Positions 14,903 to 27,975 of a DNA stretch of 64,000 bases are shown here, in pieces. Below the pieces are notes generated by a model, which saw only the letters and a program-made list of their open reading frames with translations, was not told the DNA's origin and made no database searches. The stretch lies in assembly GCF_029892065.1 (NCBI RefSeq), contig NZ_CP120373.1:496001-560000 (forward strand). The letters run 5' to 3'. The DNA is from Sinorhizobium garamanticum. Lineage in GTDB: Bacteria; Pseudomonadota; Alphaproteobacteria; Rhizobiales; Rhizobiaceae. How positions within the stretch are numbered: position 1 is the first letter of the stretch; each line of letters opens with the position of its first letter. A program made the translations under genes and the position numbers.

Positions 14903-16013
14903 AGTCGAAACCTTCTATATCCATGAACTCGGCGCCGACCGCCGAGCCCTCCGCTTCGATCGCGGACAGTATCTCGCCGACATTGCCGTCGAAGCGGACG
15001 GCCGTGTGTTCGTTGACGTAGCGCGCCATCCGAACCGCGGCCCAGGGCCGCATCAGGCCAAGTGTAACAAGCGTGACGACGAAGTTCGAGACCGCGATCC
15101 AGGTGTAGCGCAGGCGCGAGAGATCGCTGAGCAGCCTGTGCCTGCCGTCGAAGGTGGTGGCGGACCAGGCGACGTTACGAACCCCGGCGCGGTATACAAG
15201 GCCCGCCACGCCGAAGATCGACAGGATCAGGACGTAGCCGAGCACTATCAGCAGTGTAAGCGACGCCTGCATCTCCACCATCTCGGCGAAATCGGGGTTC
15301 TCGATCGCCGTGGCAATAAGTGCGCTGTTGAGGGCGACGACAAAACCGACGATCAGAAACCCGAGCACGATGATTGCCGCCGAGATCGCCCAGTTCCTGT
15401 AGATCTGCCCGACGGACGGATCGGTCGCAAAGGCTTTCCGCCCGTAGCGCAGGTTGTTGCCGATATAGCGATACGACCAGCGGCTGGCGAGCGGCGCGAG
15501 AATTCCGAGCGTCAAGGCTGCGAGAACCGGGCCGACAATGAAGGCGACAAAGGCGCCGCCGGCGCGGCCGACGAAGTCGAAGCGGACGTTGCGGTAGCTC
15601 GTCACCCGCGCACTGAAGCGCAGCCCCCGGGCAAGGAGCCAGGGCACGAAGAACAGCAGCAACACGCTGAGCGCTATGCCGACGAGCGGCACGAATGTCA
15701 GCATGACATTGTAGAGGACCAGGTAGGCGAAGACGATCAGGCGCCCGATCAGGATCTGCCACCCCCTCGCGTGATATTCGAAAGCGCGGCCGAGAAGAAC
15801 GGTGTTGCCGTAGAAATAGCGATTGCGGCGGACCTTGGCCCAGGCGGAATAAATGCCGAGGGTGAGGATCGTCAGCAGGATGTTGACGACCCAGATCCCG
15901 AAATATTCGCTGGCGCTGCCACTGAAGGAAAGGCGCTGGAAGTCTCGGTCCGCCGAGCGCCCGAAGCTGCCCTGCCCCACAGTCTGCGCCGATAACGGCT
16001 CTGCCAAAGTCAT
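14892..16013 (-). CDS. DUF898/YjgN-family multipass membrane protein
   Basis: A 373-residue membrane protein matching the YjgN (DUF898) family. It begins with a soluble N-terminus containing RLSFSGSASEYFGIWVVNILLTILTLGIYSAWAKVRRNRYFYGNT, the hallmark family motif, and carries about six further hydrophobic segments. The repeated phrase (LTILTLGIYSAWAKVR near the start, LVTLGLMRPWAAVRMARYV near the end) indicates an internal duplication. Function is unknown. GGGGGG precedes the ATG. It overlaps the M48 peptidase start, so the two are probably one operon. Confidence 0.88.
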   Translation of the reverse strand: MTLAEPLSAQTVGQGSFGRSADRDFQRLSFSGSASEYFGIWVVNILLTILTLGIYSAWAKVRRNRYFYGNTVLLGRAFEYHARGWQILIGRLIVFAYLVLYNVMLTFVPLVGIALSVLLLFFVPWLLARGLRFSARVTSYRNVRFDFVGRAGGAFVAFIVGPVLAALTLGILAPLASRWSYRYIGNNLRYGRKAFATDPSVGQIYRNWAISAAIIVLGFLIVGFVVALNSALIATAIENPDFAEMVEMQASLTLLIVLGYVLILSIFGVAGLVYRAGVRNVAWSATTFDGRHRLLSDLSRLRYTWIAVSNFVVTLVTLGLMRPWAAVRMARYVNEHTAVRFDGNVGEILSAIEAEGSAVGAEFMDIEGFDFGF

Positions 16014-16184
16014 GATACCCCCCTACGAACCGACGCCTCCCGGCCTTAGAAGGGAGGGCTTCCTGCCAACCGAAACCGGGCCGCCATCATCCCCAAAACG
16101 GCCGTCCATGAATGAGTGATGCGAATCTTCAAGGAATCGCATCACGCGCGACTGACGTTAGTTGTACCGCCACACCCGATGCAA

Positions 16185-16211
16185 CAAAAAAGGGCCTCCC
16201 GAAGGAGGCCC
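16185..16211 (-). terminator. Rho-independent terminator of the mmsA gene
   Basis: GGGCCTCC (16192-16199) and GGAGGCCC (16204-16211) pair around CGAA, and the minus strand continues with TTTTTT. It lies 37 bases after the mmsA stop. Confidence 0.9.
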
Positions 16212-16247
16212 AGAGGGGAGGATCCCAGATGGGACGATTTGCGTTCC

Positions 16248-17744
16248 TCACTTCATCGTCGGGATGGAGAACTCGGCGCCATCCTTGATGCCGGACGGCC
16301 AACGGGAGGTGATGGTCTTCGTCTTGGTCCAGAACTTGAACGAGTCGGTTCCATGCTGGTTGAGATCGCCGAAGGACGAGGACTTCCAGCCCCCGAAGGA
16401 GTGATAGGCGAGCGGAACCGGGATCGGAACATTGACGCCGACCATGCCGATGTTGATGCGTGAGGCGAAGTCGCGCGCCGCATCGCCGTCGCGGGTGTAG
16501 ATCGCGACACCGTTGCCGTATTCGTGCTTCATTGGCAGGGACAGCGCTTCCTCGTAGTTCTTTGCACGCACGACCGACAGAACCGGTCCGAAGATCTCCG
16601 TCTTGTAGATGTCCATGTCCGGCGTCACGTGGTCAAACAGGCAGCCGCCGATGAAATGGCCGTTCTCATAGCCCTGCAGCTTGAAGTCGCGGCCGTCGAC
16701 GACGAGCTTCGCGCCCTGCGCGATGCCGCTTTCGATCAGGCTCCTGATACGCTGTTCGGCCTCCTTGGTGACGACCGGGCCCATGTCGGCCTTCTCGTCG
16801 GTATAGGGACCGACGCGCAGGCTCTCGACCATCGGCACCAGCTTGTCGATCAGCCGGTTTGCGGTTTCCTCGCCGACCGGGACGGCAACCGAGATCGCCA
16901 TGCAGCGCTCGCCAGCCGATCCGTAGCCGGCACCGATCAGCGCATTGGCGGCCTGGTCGAGATCGGCATCCGGCATGATGACCATGTGGTTCTTGGCACC
17001 GCCGAAGCACTGGGCGCGCTTGCCGTTCATCGCCGCGGTACCGTAGACATAGCGGGCGATCGGCGTCGAGCCGACGAAGGAAACGGCGGAAATATCCGGG
17101 TGCGTCAGGATCGCGTCGACCGCGCCCTTGTCGCCATTGACCACGTTGAGCACACCAACAGGCAGGCCGGCCTCGATCATCAGTTCGGCGAGCCGGATCG
17201 GCACGGACGGGTCACGCTCCGAGGGCTTCAGGATGAAGGCGTTGCCGCAGGCGATCGCCGGGGCGAACATCCACATCGGGATCATCGCCGGGAAGTTGAA
17301 GGGGGTAATGCCGGCACCAATGCCGACGGCCTGGCGGATCGAATACATGTCGATGCCCGGACCGGCGCCCTCGGTGAATTCGCTCTTCTGGAGATGCGGA
17401 ACGCCGATGACGAATTCGCAAACCTCAAGGCCACGAACGATGTCGCCCTTGGCGTCTTCGATCGTCTTGCCATGCTCGCGCGAGAGCGTCTCGGCCAGCT
17501 CGTCCATGTTTTCGTTGAGGAGCTGGACGAATTTCATGAAAACGCGAGCGCGGCGCTGCGGATTGGTGGCAGCCCACTTCGGCTGTGCGGCCTTCGCGCT
17601 TTCGACCGCTGCGGCGAGTTCGGCGTCGCTTGCAAGCGCCACGGTCCCCTGAACCTCACCGGTCGCGGGGTTGAAGATGTTGCTGGTACGGCCGCTTTTG
17701 CCGGCAACACGCTTGCCATCGATGAAATGTCCGATTTCGTACAT
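16248..17744 (-). CDS. mmsA: Methylmalonate-semialdehyde dehydrogenase (CoA-acylating)
   Basis: A 498-residue NAD-dependent aldehyde dehydrogenase that converts methylmalonate or malonate semialdehyde with CoA to propionyl-CoA or acetyl-CoA, in valine and inositol catabolism. Family marks include YEIGHFIDGKRV at the start, FNFPAMIPMWMFAPAIACGN, SFVGSTPIARYVY and catalytic C281 in GSAGERCMA, typical of the MmsA/IolA group. The ATG at 17744 follows AGGAGGAGC; a longer frame to 17786 lacks a good signal. It is divergent from a LysR regulator with a small palindrome between them. In S. meliloti this gene is also called iolA or msdh. Confidence 0.93.
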   Translation of the reverse strand: MYEIGHFIDGKRVAGKSGRTSNIFNPATGEVQGTVALASDAELAAAVESAKAAQPKWAATNPQRRARVFMKFVQLLNENMDELAETLSREHGKTIEDAKGDIVRGLEVCEFVIGVPHLQKSEFTEGAGPGIDMYSIRQAVGIGAGITPFNFPAMIPMWMFAPAIACGNAFILKPSERDPSVPIRLAELMIEAGLPVGVLNVVNGDKGAVDAILTHPDISAVSFVGSTPIARYVYGTAAMNGKRAQCFGGAKNHMVIMPDADLDQAANALIGAGYGSAGERCMAISVAVPVGEETANRLIDKLVPMVESLRVGPYTDEKADMGPVVTKEAEQRIRSLIESGIAQGAKLVVDGRDFKLQGYENGHFIGGCLFDHVTPDMDIYKTEIFGPVLSVVRAKNYEEALSLPMKHEYGNGVAIYTRDGDAARDFASRINIGMVGVNVPIPVPLAYHSFGGWKSSSFGDLNQHGTDSFKFWTKTKTITSRWPSGIKDGAEFSIPTMK

Positions 17745-17792
17745 CGAATGCTCCTCCTGATCTTGATTGTGGTCCCATGATCGCACTACGAT

Positions 17793-17805
17793 TTGAACAA
17801 TTCAA
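17793..17805. promoter_or_regulatory. LysR-type operator candidate between mmsA and its divergent regulator
   Basis: TTGAACAATTCAA is a perfect 13-base palindrome of the T-N11-A form expected for a LysR-type regulator. It sits midway in the 114-base divergent region (48 bases before mmsA and 53 before the lysR gene). Binding is inferred from position and symmetry. Confidence 0.5.
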
Positions 17806-17858
17806 TTTCCGATATTCAGGAACCGTTGTGCAGAAACTAAAGCCCATGGAGCTGCGGC

Positions 17859-18740
17859 ATGGACTGGGACGATGTCAGAGTGTTTCTCGCGGTGGCGCGA
17901 ACGGGGCAAATTCTCGCCGCCTCGAAGCGGCTCGGCATCAATCACGCCACCCTCAGTCGCCGGGTGACGGCGCTTGAGGAAGCACTCAAAACGAGACTTC
18001 TTGTCCGGCGCCCGAACGGCTGCGAGTTGACCGCCGAGGGCGAAGTCTTCCTTGCCGCAGCCGAACGCATGGAAACCGAAATGCTCGCGGCCCAGTCGCA
18101 GATCGGCCGGATCGACACGGCGATTGCCGGCACGGTGCGTATCGGCGCACCGGACGGTTTCGGCGTCTCCTTCCTCGCGCCGCGCCTCGGGGCGTTGACC
18201 GCGCGCTATCCGGAACTCAAGCTGCAGCTCGTTCCGGTCCCACGTTCCTTTTCTCTGTCGCAGCGCGAAGCCGACATCGCGATCACCATCGAGCGCCCGG
18301 AACAGGGACGTCTCGTTTCGTCCAAGCTGACTGATTATACACTGGGGCTTTACGCATCGGCAGATTATCTTGCCCGCTATGGTACGCCGCTAACGATCGA
18401 CGATCTCAAGGACCATCGCCGCATCGGCTATGTCGAAGACCTGATCTTCACGCCCTCGCTCAATTTCTCCGCCGAAATCATGCGAAGCTGGGATGCTTCC
18501 TTCGAGATTTCCAGCGCCACGGGACAGACGGAAGCGGTCCGCTCCAGCGCCGGGATCGGCATTCTGCACAACTACATTGCCCGCCAGGTTCCCGAGCTCG
18601 AACGCATCCTGCAGGATACCACCATCAGGCGGGCCTACTGGACGACCTATCACGAAAGCGCGCGCGATCTGGTGCGCGTGCGCACGGTCGTCTCGTTTTT
18701 ACAGGAACTGGTGACGGCGGAGCATCAGATCTTCGTGTGA
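17859..18740 (+). CDS. LysR-family transcriptional regulator
   Basis: A 293-residue LysR protein. The N-terminal helix-turn-helix (MDWDDVRVFLAVARTGQILAASKRLGINHATLSRRVTALEEAL, residues 1-43) is followed by an effector domain starting about residue 90 (GTVRIGAPDGFGVSFLAPRLGAL). The MDWDDVRVFLAVA start is typical of the subgroup that controls aldehyde or amino-acid catabolic genes. Its divergent placement beside mmsA suggests it regulates that dehydrogenase. The effector is unknown. Confidence 0.9.
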   Translation: MDWDDVRVFLAVARTGQILAASKRLGINHATLSRRVTALEEALKTRLLVRRPNGCELTAEGEVFLAAAERMETEMLAAQSQIGRIDTAIAGTVRIGAPDGFGVSFLAPRLGALTARYPELKLQLVPVPRSFSLSQREADIAITIERPEQGRLVSSKLTDYTLGLYASADYLARYGTPLTIDDLKDHRRIGYVEDLIFTPSLNFSAEIMRSWDASFEISSATGQTEAVRSSAGIGILHNYIARQVPELERILQDTTIRRAYWTTYHESARDLVRVRTVVSFLQELVTAEHQIFV

Positions 18741-18863
18741 GTGTGTGGGGAAGGGTCGCAAGTTTGAAAACGACTGGGCCGGAAAAATCAAATGGGATTG
18801 GTGCCGCCCGGGCCATCTGACTGCCGCTTCCACCAGCGCGCCTCGAAACGAAATAAAAAGGTT

Positions 18864-19136
18864 TCAGCGCGCCCCGCGGTCCTCCGATTGGTGCGATATT
18901 TCGCCATCGGACCGCGTAGCCGACGAGCGCCCCTCGTCGAAATCCAGCGCGAAGAAGCGATTTTTCGTCAATCCGTATGCCCAACCAGCCCAGACAAAAA
19001 GCATGGACACGACAAGCCATTCGGGTGGCTCAAACAAATAGGCGAAAAGCGCTATACCCAAACCGACGGCAGTGGTAAGCGCGATCCCTCGCCCCCAAAG
19101 AGCGAAGACGCGCTCATTGTGTATTTCGTCGGCCAT
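18864..19136 (-). CDS. Hypothetical small two-segment membrane protein
   Basis: A 90-residue frame starting MADEIHNERVFALWGRGIALTTAVGLGIALFAYLFEPPEWLVVSMLFVWAGWAYG. Two hydrophobic segments (about 15-33 and 38-54) are separated by a PPEW turn, and the C-terminal 40 residues are polar and acidic. The ATG at 19136 follows AAGGA at 9 bases; an upstream extension to 19187 is less likely. It lies between the LysR gene (convergent) and tRNA-His. I do not recognise a family. Confidence 0.55.
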   Translation of the reverse strand: MADEIHNERVFALWGRGIALTTAVGLGIALFAYLFEPPEWLVVSMLFVWAGWAYGLTKNRFFALDFDEGRSSATRSDGEISHQSEDRGAR

Positions 19137-19224
19137 ATCACTGTATCCTTCAACAAATTCTCCGTGCGCCGCAATCACAACGGGCACGTTCGGACGAAGA
19201 CTACAATCGAATTATTGAAGAAAA

Positions 19225-19301
19225 TGGTACGGTTGGGTGGTCTCGAACCACCGACCTCAGGTGCCACAAACCTGCGCTCTAACCAACTGAGCTACAACCG
19301 C
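19225..19301 (-). tRNA. tRNA-His (anticodon GTG)
   Basis: A complete cloverleaf is present. The acceptor is GCGGTTG (19295-19301) paired with CAACCGT (19229-19235). The anticodon stem-loop is CAGGT-TTGTGGC-ACCTG with anticodon GTG at 19265-19267, and the T arm is GGTGG/CCACC. The CCA end is encoded, with A73 before it. The base before the acceptor is T, so there is no encoded G-1. This form of tRNA-His is known for alphaproteobacteria. Confidence 0.97.
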
Positions 19302-19386
19302 ACACGGATGCGACATGTGTCGCTTGGCGGCTCACATACGGGCACTGCCGCTGATTTGCAAGCCTTAACTTGCGATTATCCTGCAA

Positions 19387-19416
19387 AAAGACCGGATGGC
19401 AAGCCACCCGGTCTTT
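19387..19416 (-). terminator. Rho-independent terminator downstream of the phasin gene
   Basis: AAAGACCGG (19387-19395) and CCGGTCTTT (19408-19416) pair, with inner TGGC/GCCA extending the stem. The minus strand continues TTGCAG after a short T-run. It lies beyond the repeat that follows the phasin gene and before tRNA-His on the same strand, isolating the two. Confidence 0.75.
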
Positions 19417-19439
19417 CTGATGATGTGAGGCGCTGCGAT

Positions 19440-19544
19440 CTACAGCGCCGCGCGTCTCTTGAGATGCGCAAAGGTCACTGTAGCACTTGGAATCGCTGCA
19501 TGATTTGTCCTCAAATTGATTCCGCTTTGAGGAATCATGCAGTA
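19440..19544 (-). repeat. RIME-like repeat, full copy
   Basis: A 105-bp element in the order CTACAG half (CTACAGCGCCGCGCGTCT...GTAGCACTTGG) then ATGCAG half (CTGCATGATTTGTCC...GAATCATGCAG). Its right end lies 5 bases from the phasin stop codon, so it forms the phasin mRNA 3' untranslated region. Confidence 0.88.
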
Positions 19545-19549
19545 GCCGA

Positions 19550-19999
19550 TCAGGCCTTCTTGAAGCTCGACATTGCCTTTTCGGCGGCGTCCTTGCCCGG
19601 CTTGGCAACGTTTTCGGCGACCTTCTTCGTCGCTTCCTGCATGGTCTTCGCCTGCTCGACGGCAAGCTCGGCCTGCTTGCGGATGAAGGTGGTCTGGAGT
19701 TCGACCAGCTCCGAAAGCGACCTCACGCCGAGCAGCGCTTCCATGTGCGACAGGGAATTCTCGGCATTGGTACGCAGAGCGTCGATGGCCTTGAGACCGA
19801 GTTCGACAGTACCGGTCTGAGCGTTTTCAAGCGTCGCTTCGACGGTCTTGGTCGCTTCTTCGGCAGCGGTCTTCATCTTGGCATAGGCTTCCTTCGACTG
19901 CGCGGCGCCCTTTTCGGCGAACTCGCGGAAGCCGTCGGCAAACTTGGCCGGCTCGAAGGAGGAGAGGGAAAATGCATCGTCGGTCTTCTTGGTAGCCAT
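19550..19999 (-). CDS. phaP: Phasin (PHB granule-coating protein)
   Basis: A 149-residue, alanine- and lysine-rich, almost wholly helical protein of the phasin_2 family. Diagnostic stretches include FADGFREFAEKGAAQSKEAYAKMKTAAEEATKT, GLKAIDALRTNAENSLSHMEALLG and LSELVELQTTFIRKQAELAVEQAK. It coats poly-3-hydroxybutyrate granules. TTAGGAGCG precedes the start. Two TGC-N3-GCA motifs upstream overlap a plausible -35 element, suggesting control by the PHB-sensing repressor PhaR/AniA. S. meliloti PhaP1 lies in the same context, next to cbrA. Confidence 0.93.
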   Translation of the reverse strand: MATKKTDDAFSLSSFEPAKFADGFREFAEKGAAQSKEAYAKMKTAAEEATKTVEATLENAQTGTVELGLKAIDALRTNAENSLSHMEALLGVRSLSELVELQTTFIRKQAELAVEQAKTMQEATKKVAENVAKPGKDAAEKAMSSFKKA

Positions 20000-20054
20000 G
20001 GTAAGCGCTCCTAAGTTTGGCCCTCTTCAGAGGCACCGGTTTGTTGATGCCCAT

Positions 20055-20083
20055 CCTATAATCGATTTCGTTGTGCGTTGCAA
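20055..20083 (-). promoter_or_regulatory. Candidate sigma-70-type phasin promoter
   Basis: On the minus strand TTGCAA (20078-20083) and TATAGG (20055-20060) are separated by 17 bases, a good -35/-10 arrangement about 55 bases before the phasin ATG. The first TGC-N3-GCA motif overlaps the -35. Confidence 0.45.
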
Positions 20084-20100
20084 CAAAATTGTGCATCGCA
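20074..20100. promoter_or_regulatory. Two TGC-N3-GCA motifs upstream of phasin (PhaR/AniA operator candidate)
   Basis: TGCGTTGCA (20074-20082) and TGCATCGCA (20092-20100) are 18 bases apart centre to centre, on about the same face of the helix to within two turns. PhaR of Paracoccus and Rhodobacter is known to recognise CTGC-N3/4-GCAG-like sites at phasin promoters. Binding here is inferred. Confidence 0.55.
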
Positions 20101-20228
20101 CAAATCCCGACCTATTAACCTTGCGCGGCAAAAGGCGTTGCCGACGCCGCGCCTTTGCTGGACCCTCGCAGATGGGCCGGGTATTAATAGACTGTTAACG
20201 CGCAAGCGATCCGTCAATAGGCCTGCCC

Positions 20229-23654
<3,426 letters not shown>

Positions 23655-23720
23655 GGACGAATGCTGTAATGAAATGTTGACCCGCGGGAACCAGTTTGCA
23701 GGTTCCGGCCAGTCGTCACG

Positions 23721-25430
23721 TTGCCGCTTCGCCTCGGAACCGATCGTTTGCAGTCCACATCCAAAAGCCTCAGAAGACGCTATGCCCGTACCGGGACGGG
23801 CCTTAGTCATCCGTTGCTCGCGATCTGGGCTGTGCTCGCCTCGGCGATCGTGCTGATGCCGATGCTCGCCATTGGCTGGCTTGCGGTTTCCGGCGGCAGC
23901 GCCGATTGGCCGCATCTTATCGAGAATGTCATCCCGCGCGCGACCGGACGGACGCTGCTGCTCGTCGCGCTCACGGGTGCGGCAACAGCTTTTATCGGTA
24001 TCCTGACTGCATGGCTGGTGGCGAGTTGCGAGTTTCCGCTACGCCGCTTCCTTTCCGCCGCGCTCGTGCTGCCGCTTGCGATACCTGCCTACCTTGCGGC
24101 TTATGCCTTCGGCGAACTTCTCACCTTCACCGGTCCGGTCCAGGGGCTGATCCGGCTCATCTTCGGTTTCCAGACGAGCCGAGACTACTGGTTCCCGGAT
24201 GTGCGCTCGCTCGGCGGCGCGGTGCTCGTGCTGAGCTCGGTGCTCTATCCTTATATCTACCTCGCCTGCCGCTCGATGTTCCTGATGCAGGGGCGCGCGG
24301 CCGCAGATGTGGCGCGTACGCTCGGCGCCGGGCCGCTCAAGGTGTTTTTCCGGATCCAGATCCCGATGGCGCGGCCCGCGATCATGATCGGCCTGACGCT
24401 TGTCGCCATGGAAACGCTGAACGATATCGGAGCGGTCGAATTCCTGGGCGTCCAGACCCTGACCTTCTCGATTTTCGATACCTGGCTTAACCGCGGCAGC
24501 CTGGCCGGCGCGGCACAGATCGCCTGTATCATGCTGCTCTTTGTGGTGGCCCTGATGATGGTCGAACGCGCCGCCCGTCGCAGACAGCGCTTCTCCAGCC
24601 AGAAGACAACGGCCGCCGTCCACGATCTTGCCAGGCTTACACTGTCGGGCTGGAAAAAATGGGCAGCAACGACCGCCTGCCTTTTGCCGGTGCTCTCCGG
24701 CTTCGCCGTCCCCTTCTTTATTCTCGGAAATTACGCGCTGAAACGCCTGGATCAGTTTTTGGCGCCGCGCCTCCTGAGTGCGCTCTTGCACAGCATTCTG
24801 GTTTCCGGCCTGACAGCGCTCGTCGCGGTGCTTCTGGGATTTGTGCTTGCCTACGCCGCCCGCACCGGGCGTTCGCGCACCACGGAAGCAGCCGGCCGAT
24901 TGGCCTCCTTCGGCTACGGCGTGCCCGGTACGGTTCTCGCGATCGGCGTGCTCTTTCCGCTAGCAGCACTCGACAACGCCGTCGATGCGCAGATCAGAGG
25001 TACGTTCGGAATTTCGACCGGCCTCCTGATGAGCGGCACCGGCTTTGCCATCGTCTACGCCTGCACAGTCCGCTTCCTGACGATGGCGGAAGGCACGCTC
25101 GAAGCCGGTTTCCAGAAACTGTCGCCGCATCTCGACATGGCGGCACGCGCGCTCGGACGCACGAGCGGCCAGACGCTGCGAACTGTCCTGCTGCCGATGA
25201 TGCGGCCGGCCGTGCTGACGGCGGCGCTGCTCGTTTTCATCGAGACGATGAAGGAACTCTCGGCAACCATCATGCTGAGACCCTTCAACTTCAACACGCT
25301 TGCCACTCTGGTCTACGAGGACGCCTCGCGCGCCAAGGTCGAAGACGCCTCCGTCGCGGCGATGATCATCGTCATCGCCGGCATGATCCCGGTGATCCTA
25401 GTGTCGAGATCGCTGGAACGCCGTCCCTAG
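23721..25430 (+). CDS. fbpB: Ferric iron ABC transporter permease (FbpB-type, fused halves)
   Basis: A 569-residue protein with about twelve membrane segments in two homologous halves, as in FbpB/SfuB. Each half carries an EAA-type loop (DVARTLGAGPLKVFFRIQIPMARPAIMIG, near 200; DMAARALGRTSGQTLRTVLLPMMRPAVLTA, near 480). It is the likely membrane partner of the iron-binding protein at 12712, although 10 kb away, and no ATPase gene is visible nearby. The start is uncertain: TTG at 23721 is the longest option, and a TTG at 23748 with GGAA upstream is equally plausible. It follows cbrA by 66 bases. Confidence 0.85.
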   Translation: MPLRLGTDRLQSTSKSLRRRYARTGTGLSHPLLAIWAVLASAIVLMPMLAIGWLAVSGGSADWPHLIENVIPRATGRTLLLVALTGAATAFIGILTAWLVASCEFPLRRFLSAALVLPLAIPAYLAAYAFGELLTFTGPVQGLIRLIFGFQTSRDYWFPDVRSLGGAVLVLSSVLYPYIYLACRSMFLMQGRAAADVARTLGAGPLKVFFRIQIPMARPAIMIGLTLVAMETLNDIGAVEFLGVQTLTFSIFDTWLNRGSLAGAAQIACIMLLFVVALMMVERAARRRQRFSSQKTTAAVHDLARLTLSGWKKWAATTACLLPVLSGFAVPFFILGNYALKRLDQFLAPRLLSALLHSILVSGLTALVAVLLGFVLAYAARTGRSRTTEAAGRLASFGYGVPGTVLAIGVLFPLAALDNAVDAQIRGTFGISTGLLMSGTGFAIVYACTVRFLTMAEGTLEAGFQKLSPHLDMAARALGRTSGQTLRTVLLPMMRPAVLTAALLVFIETMKELSATIMLRPFNFNTLATLVYEDASRAKVEDASVAAMIIVIAGMIPVILVSRSLERRP

Positions 25431-25483
25431 AGCAGCTCCAGGAAAAGTGTCCAACGGTTTTCCGTCCGGAGTTGCGTTGTTCT
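25431..25483. repeat. Second type of rhizobial intergenic palindromic repeat
   Basis: AGAGCAGCTCCAGGAAAAGTGT, CGGTTTTCCGTCCGGAGTTGCG is a familiar dispersed motif in Rhizobiaceae genomes. It begins at the base after the fbpB stop. A related fragment (GCGGACCGGTGTCCACTTCGCTGGAAAACGC) lies at about 54717-54748. Confidence 0.55.
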
Positions 25484-25527
25484 AACGGTCACAGGCGGCC
25501 CCACAAACACAGCAAAGGCAAACACAG

Positions 25528-25556
25528 AAAAAAAGAGGCAGCCGAAAGCCGCCTCT
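25528..25556 (-). terminator. Rho-independent terminator on the minus strand
   Basis: AGAGGC (25534-25539) and GCCTCT (25551-25556) pair around an inner GC-rich loop, and the minus strand runs into seven T residues. It is 293 bases beyond the acsA2 stop and more than 250 bases beyond a stronger hairpin at that stop, so it probably ends a separate transcript. Confidence 0.8.
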
Positions 25557-25700
25557 GAAGTCAATGCTAACCAACAAATGCTCGAGAAAAGGTGACATCA
25601 TGTCTGCAGCAACATCACTGCTGCGGCACCGGCCCTTGACTGGTCGGCCTCAAGTTGGTTCGACCATGCACCCCCAAATGTAAACAAGATCTTACTTTTT
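25528..25700 (-). ncRNA. Candidate trans-acting small RNA upstream of the terminator
   Basis: The minus strand between about 25700 and the terminator at 25528-25556 has no significant reading frame and ends in a textbook intrinsic terminator. An A/T-rich stretch (25680-25740) could hold its promoter. The acsA2 transcript has its own hairpin at 25813-25841. I do not recognise the RNA, and the 5' end is a guess. Confidence 0.35.
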
Positions 25701-25812
25701 GATCCAACAATCTTAAGCAATCGTGCGCAACTCAGACGATTTGGTTAATTCACGGAGCGAGAACTGGTTAACGCGAGCACGTGATCTATGGGTTGGAACG
25801 GGCGGGAAAGTA

Positions 25813-25841
25813 GCGGGATAGCGGAGGAGCCGCCATCCCGC
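25813..25841 (-). terminator. Hairpin after acsA2
   Basis: GCGGGATAGCGG (25813-25824) and CCGCCATCCCGC (25830-25841) form a 12-bp stem with one mismatch around AGGAG. It lies 8 bases after the acsA2 stop. The minus strand continues TACTTTCC, so the T-run is weak. Confidence 0.55.
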
Positions 25842-25848
25842 CCAAAGG

Positions 25849-27801
<1,953 letters not shown>

Positions 27802-27838
27802 GCTCTCCTCCACTCCTCTGCGTGTTTCTATACCATGC

Positions 27839-27847
27839 TGCAATGCA
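27839..27847. promoter_or_regulatory. TGC-N3-GCA motif upstream of acsA2
   Basis: TGCAATGCA is flanked by CATGCTG (27834-27840) and CAGCATG (27855-27861), an inverted repeat. It lies 38 bases before the acsA2 ATG and has the same core as the two sites before the phasin gene. A shared PHB-responsive repressor is inferred. Confidence 0.45.
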
Positions 27848-27975
27848 AAATAAACAGCATGCGGCCAGGTTCAGCATCGCGATGACGACATTTCCATGCC
27901 AGTCGCATTTGCTTTATCCAAGCCGAAGGCCTATCCAGACGGCTCGACCCGAGAGGCAACGGCAATCCGACCGAA

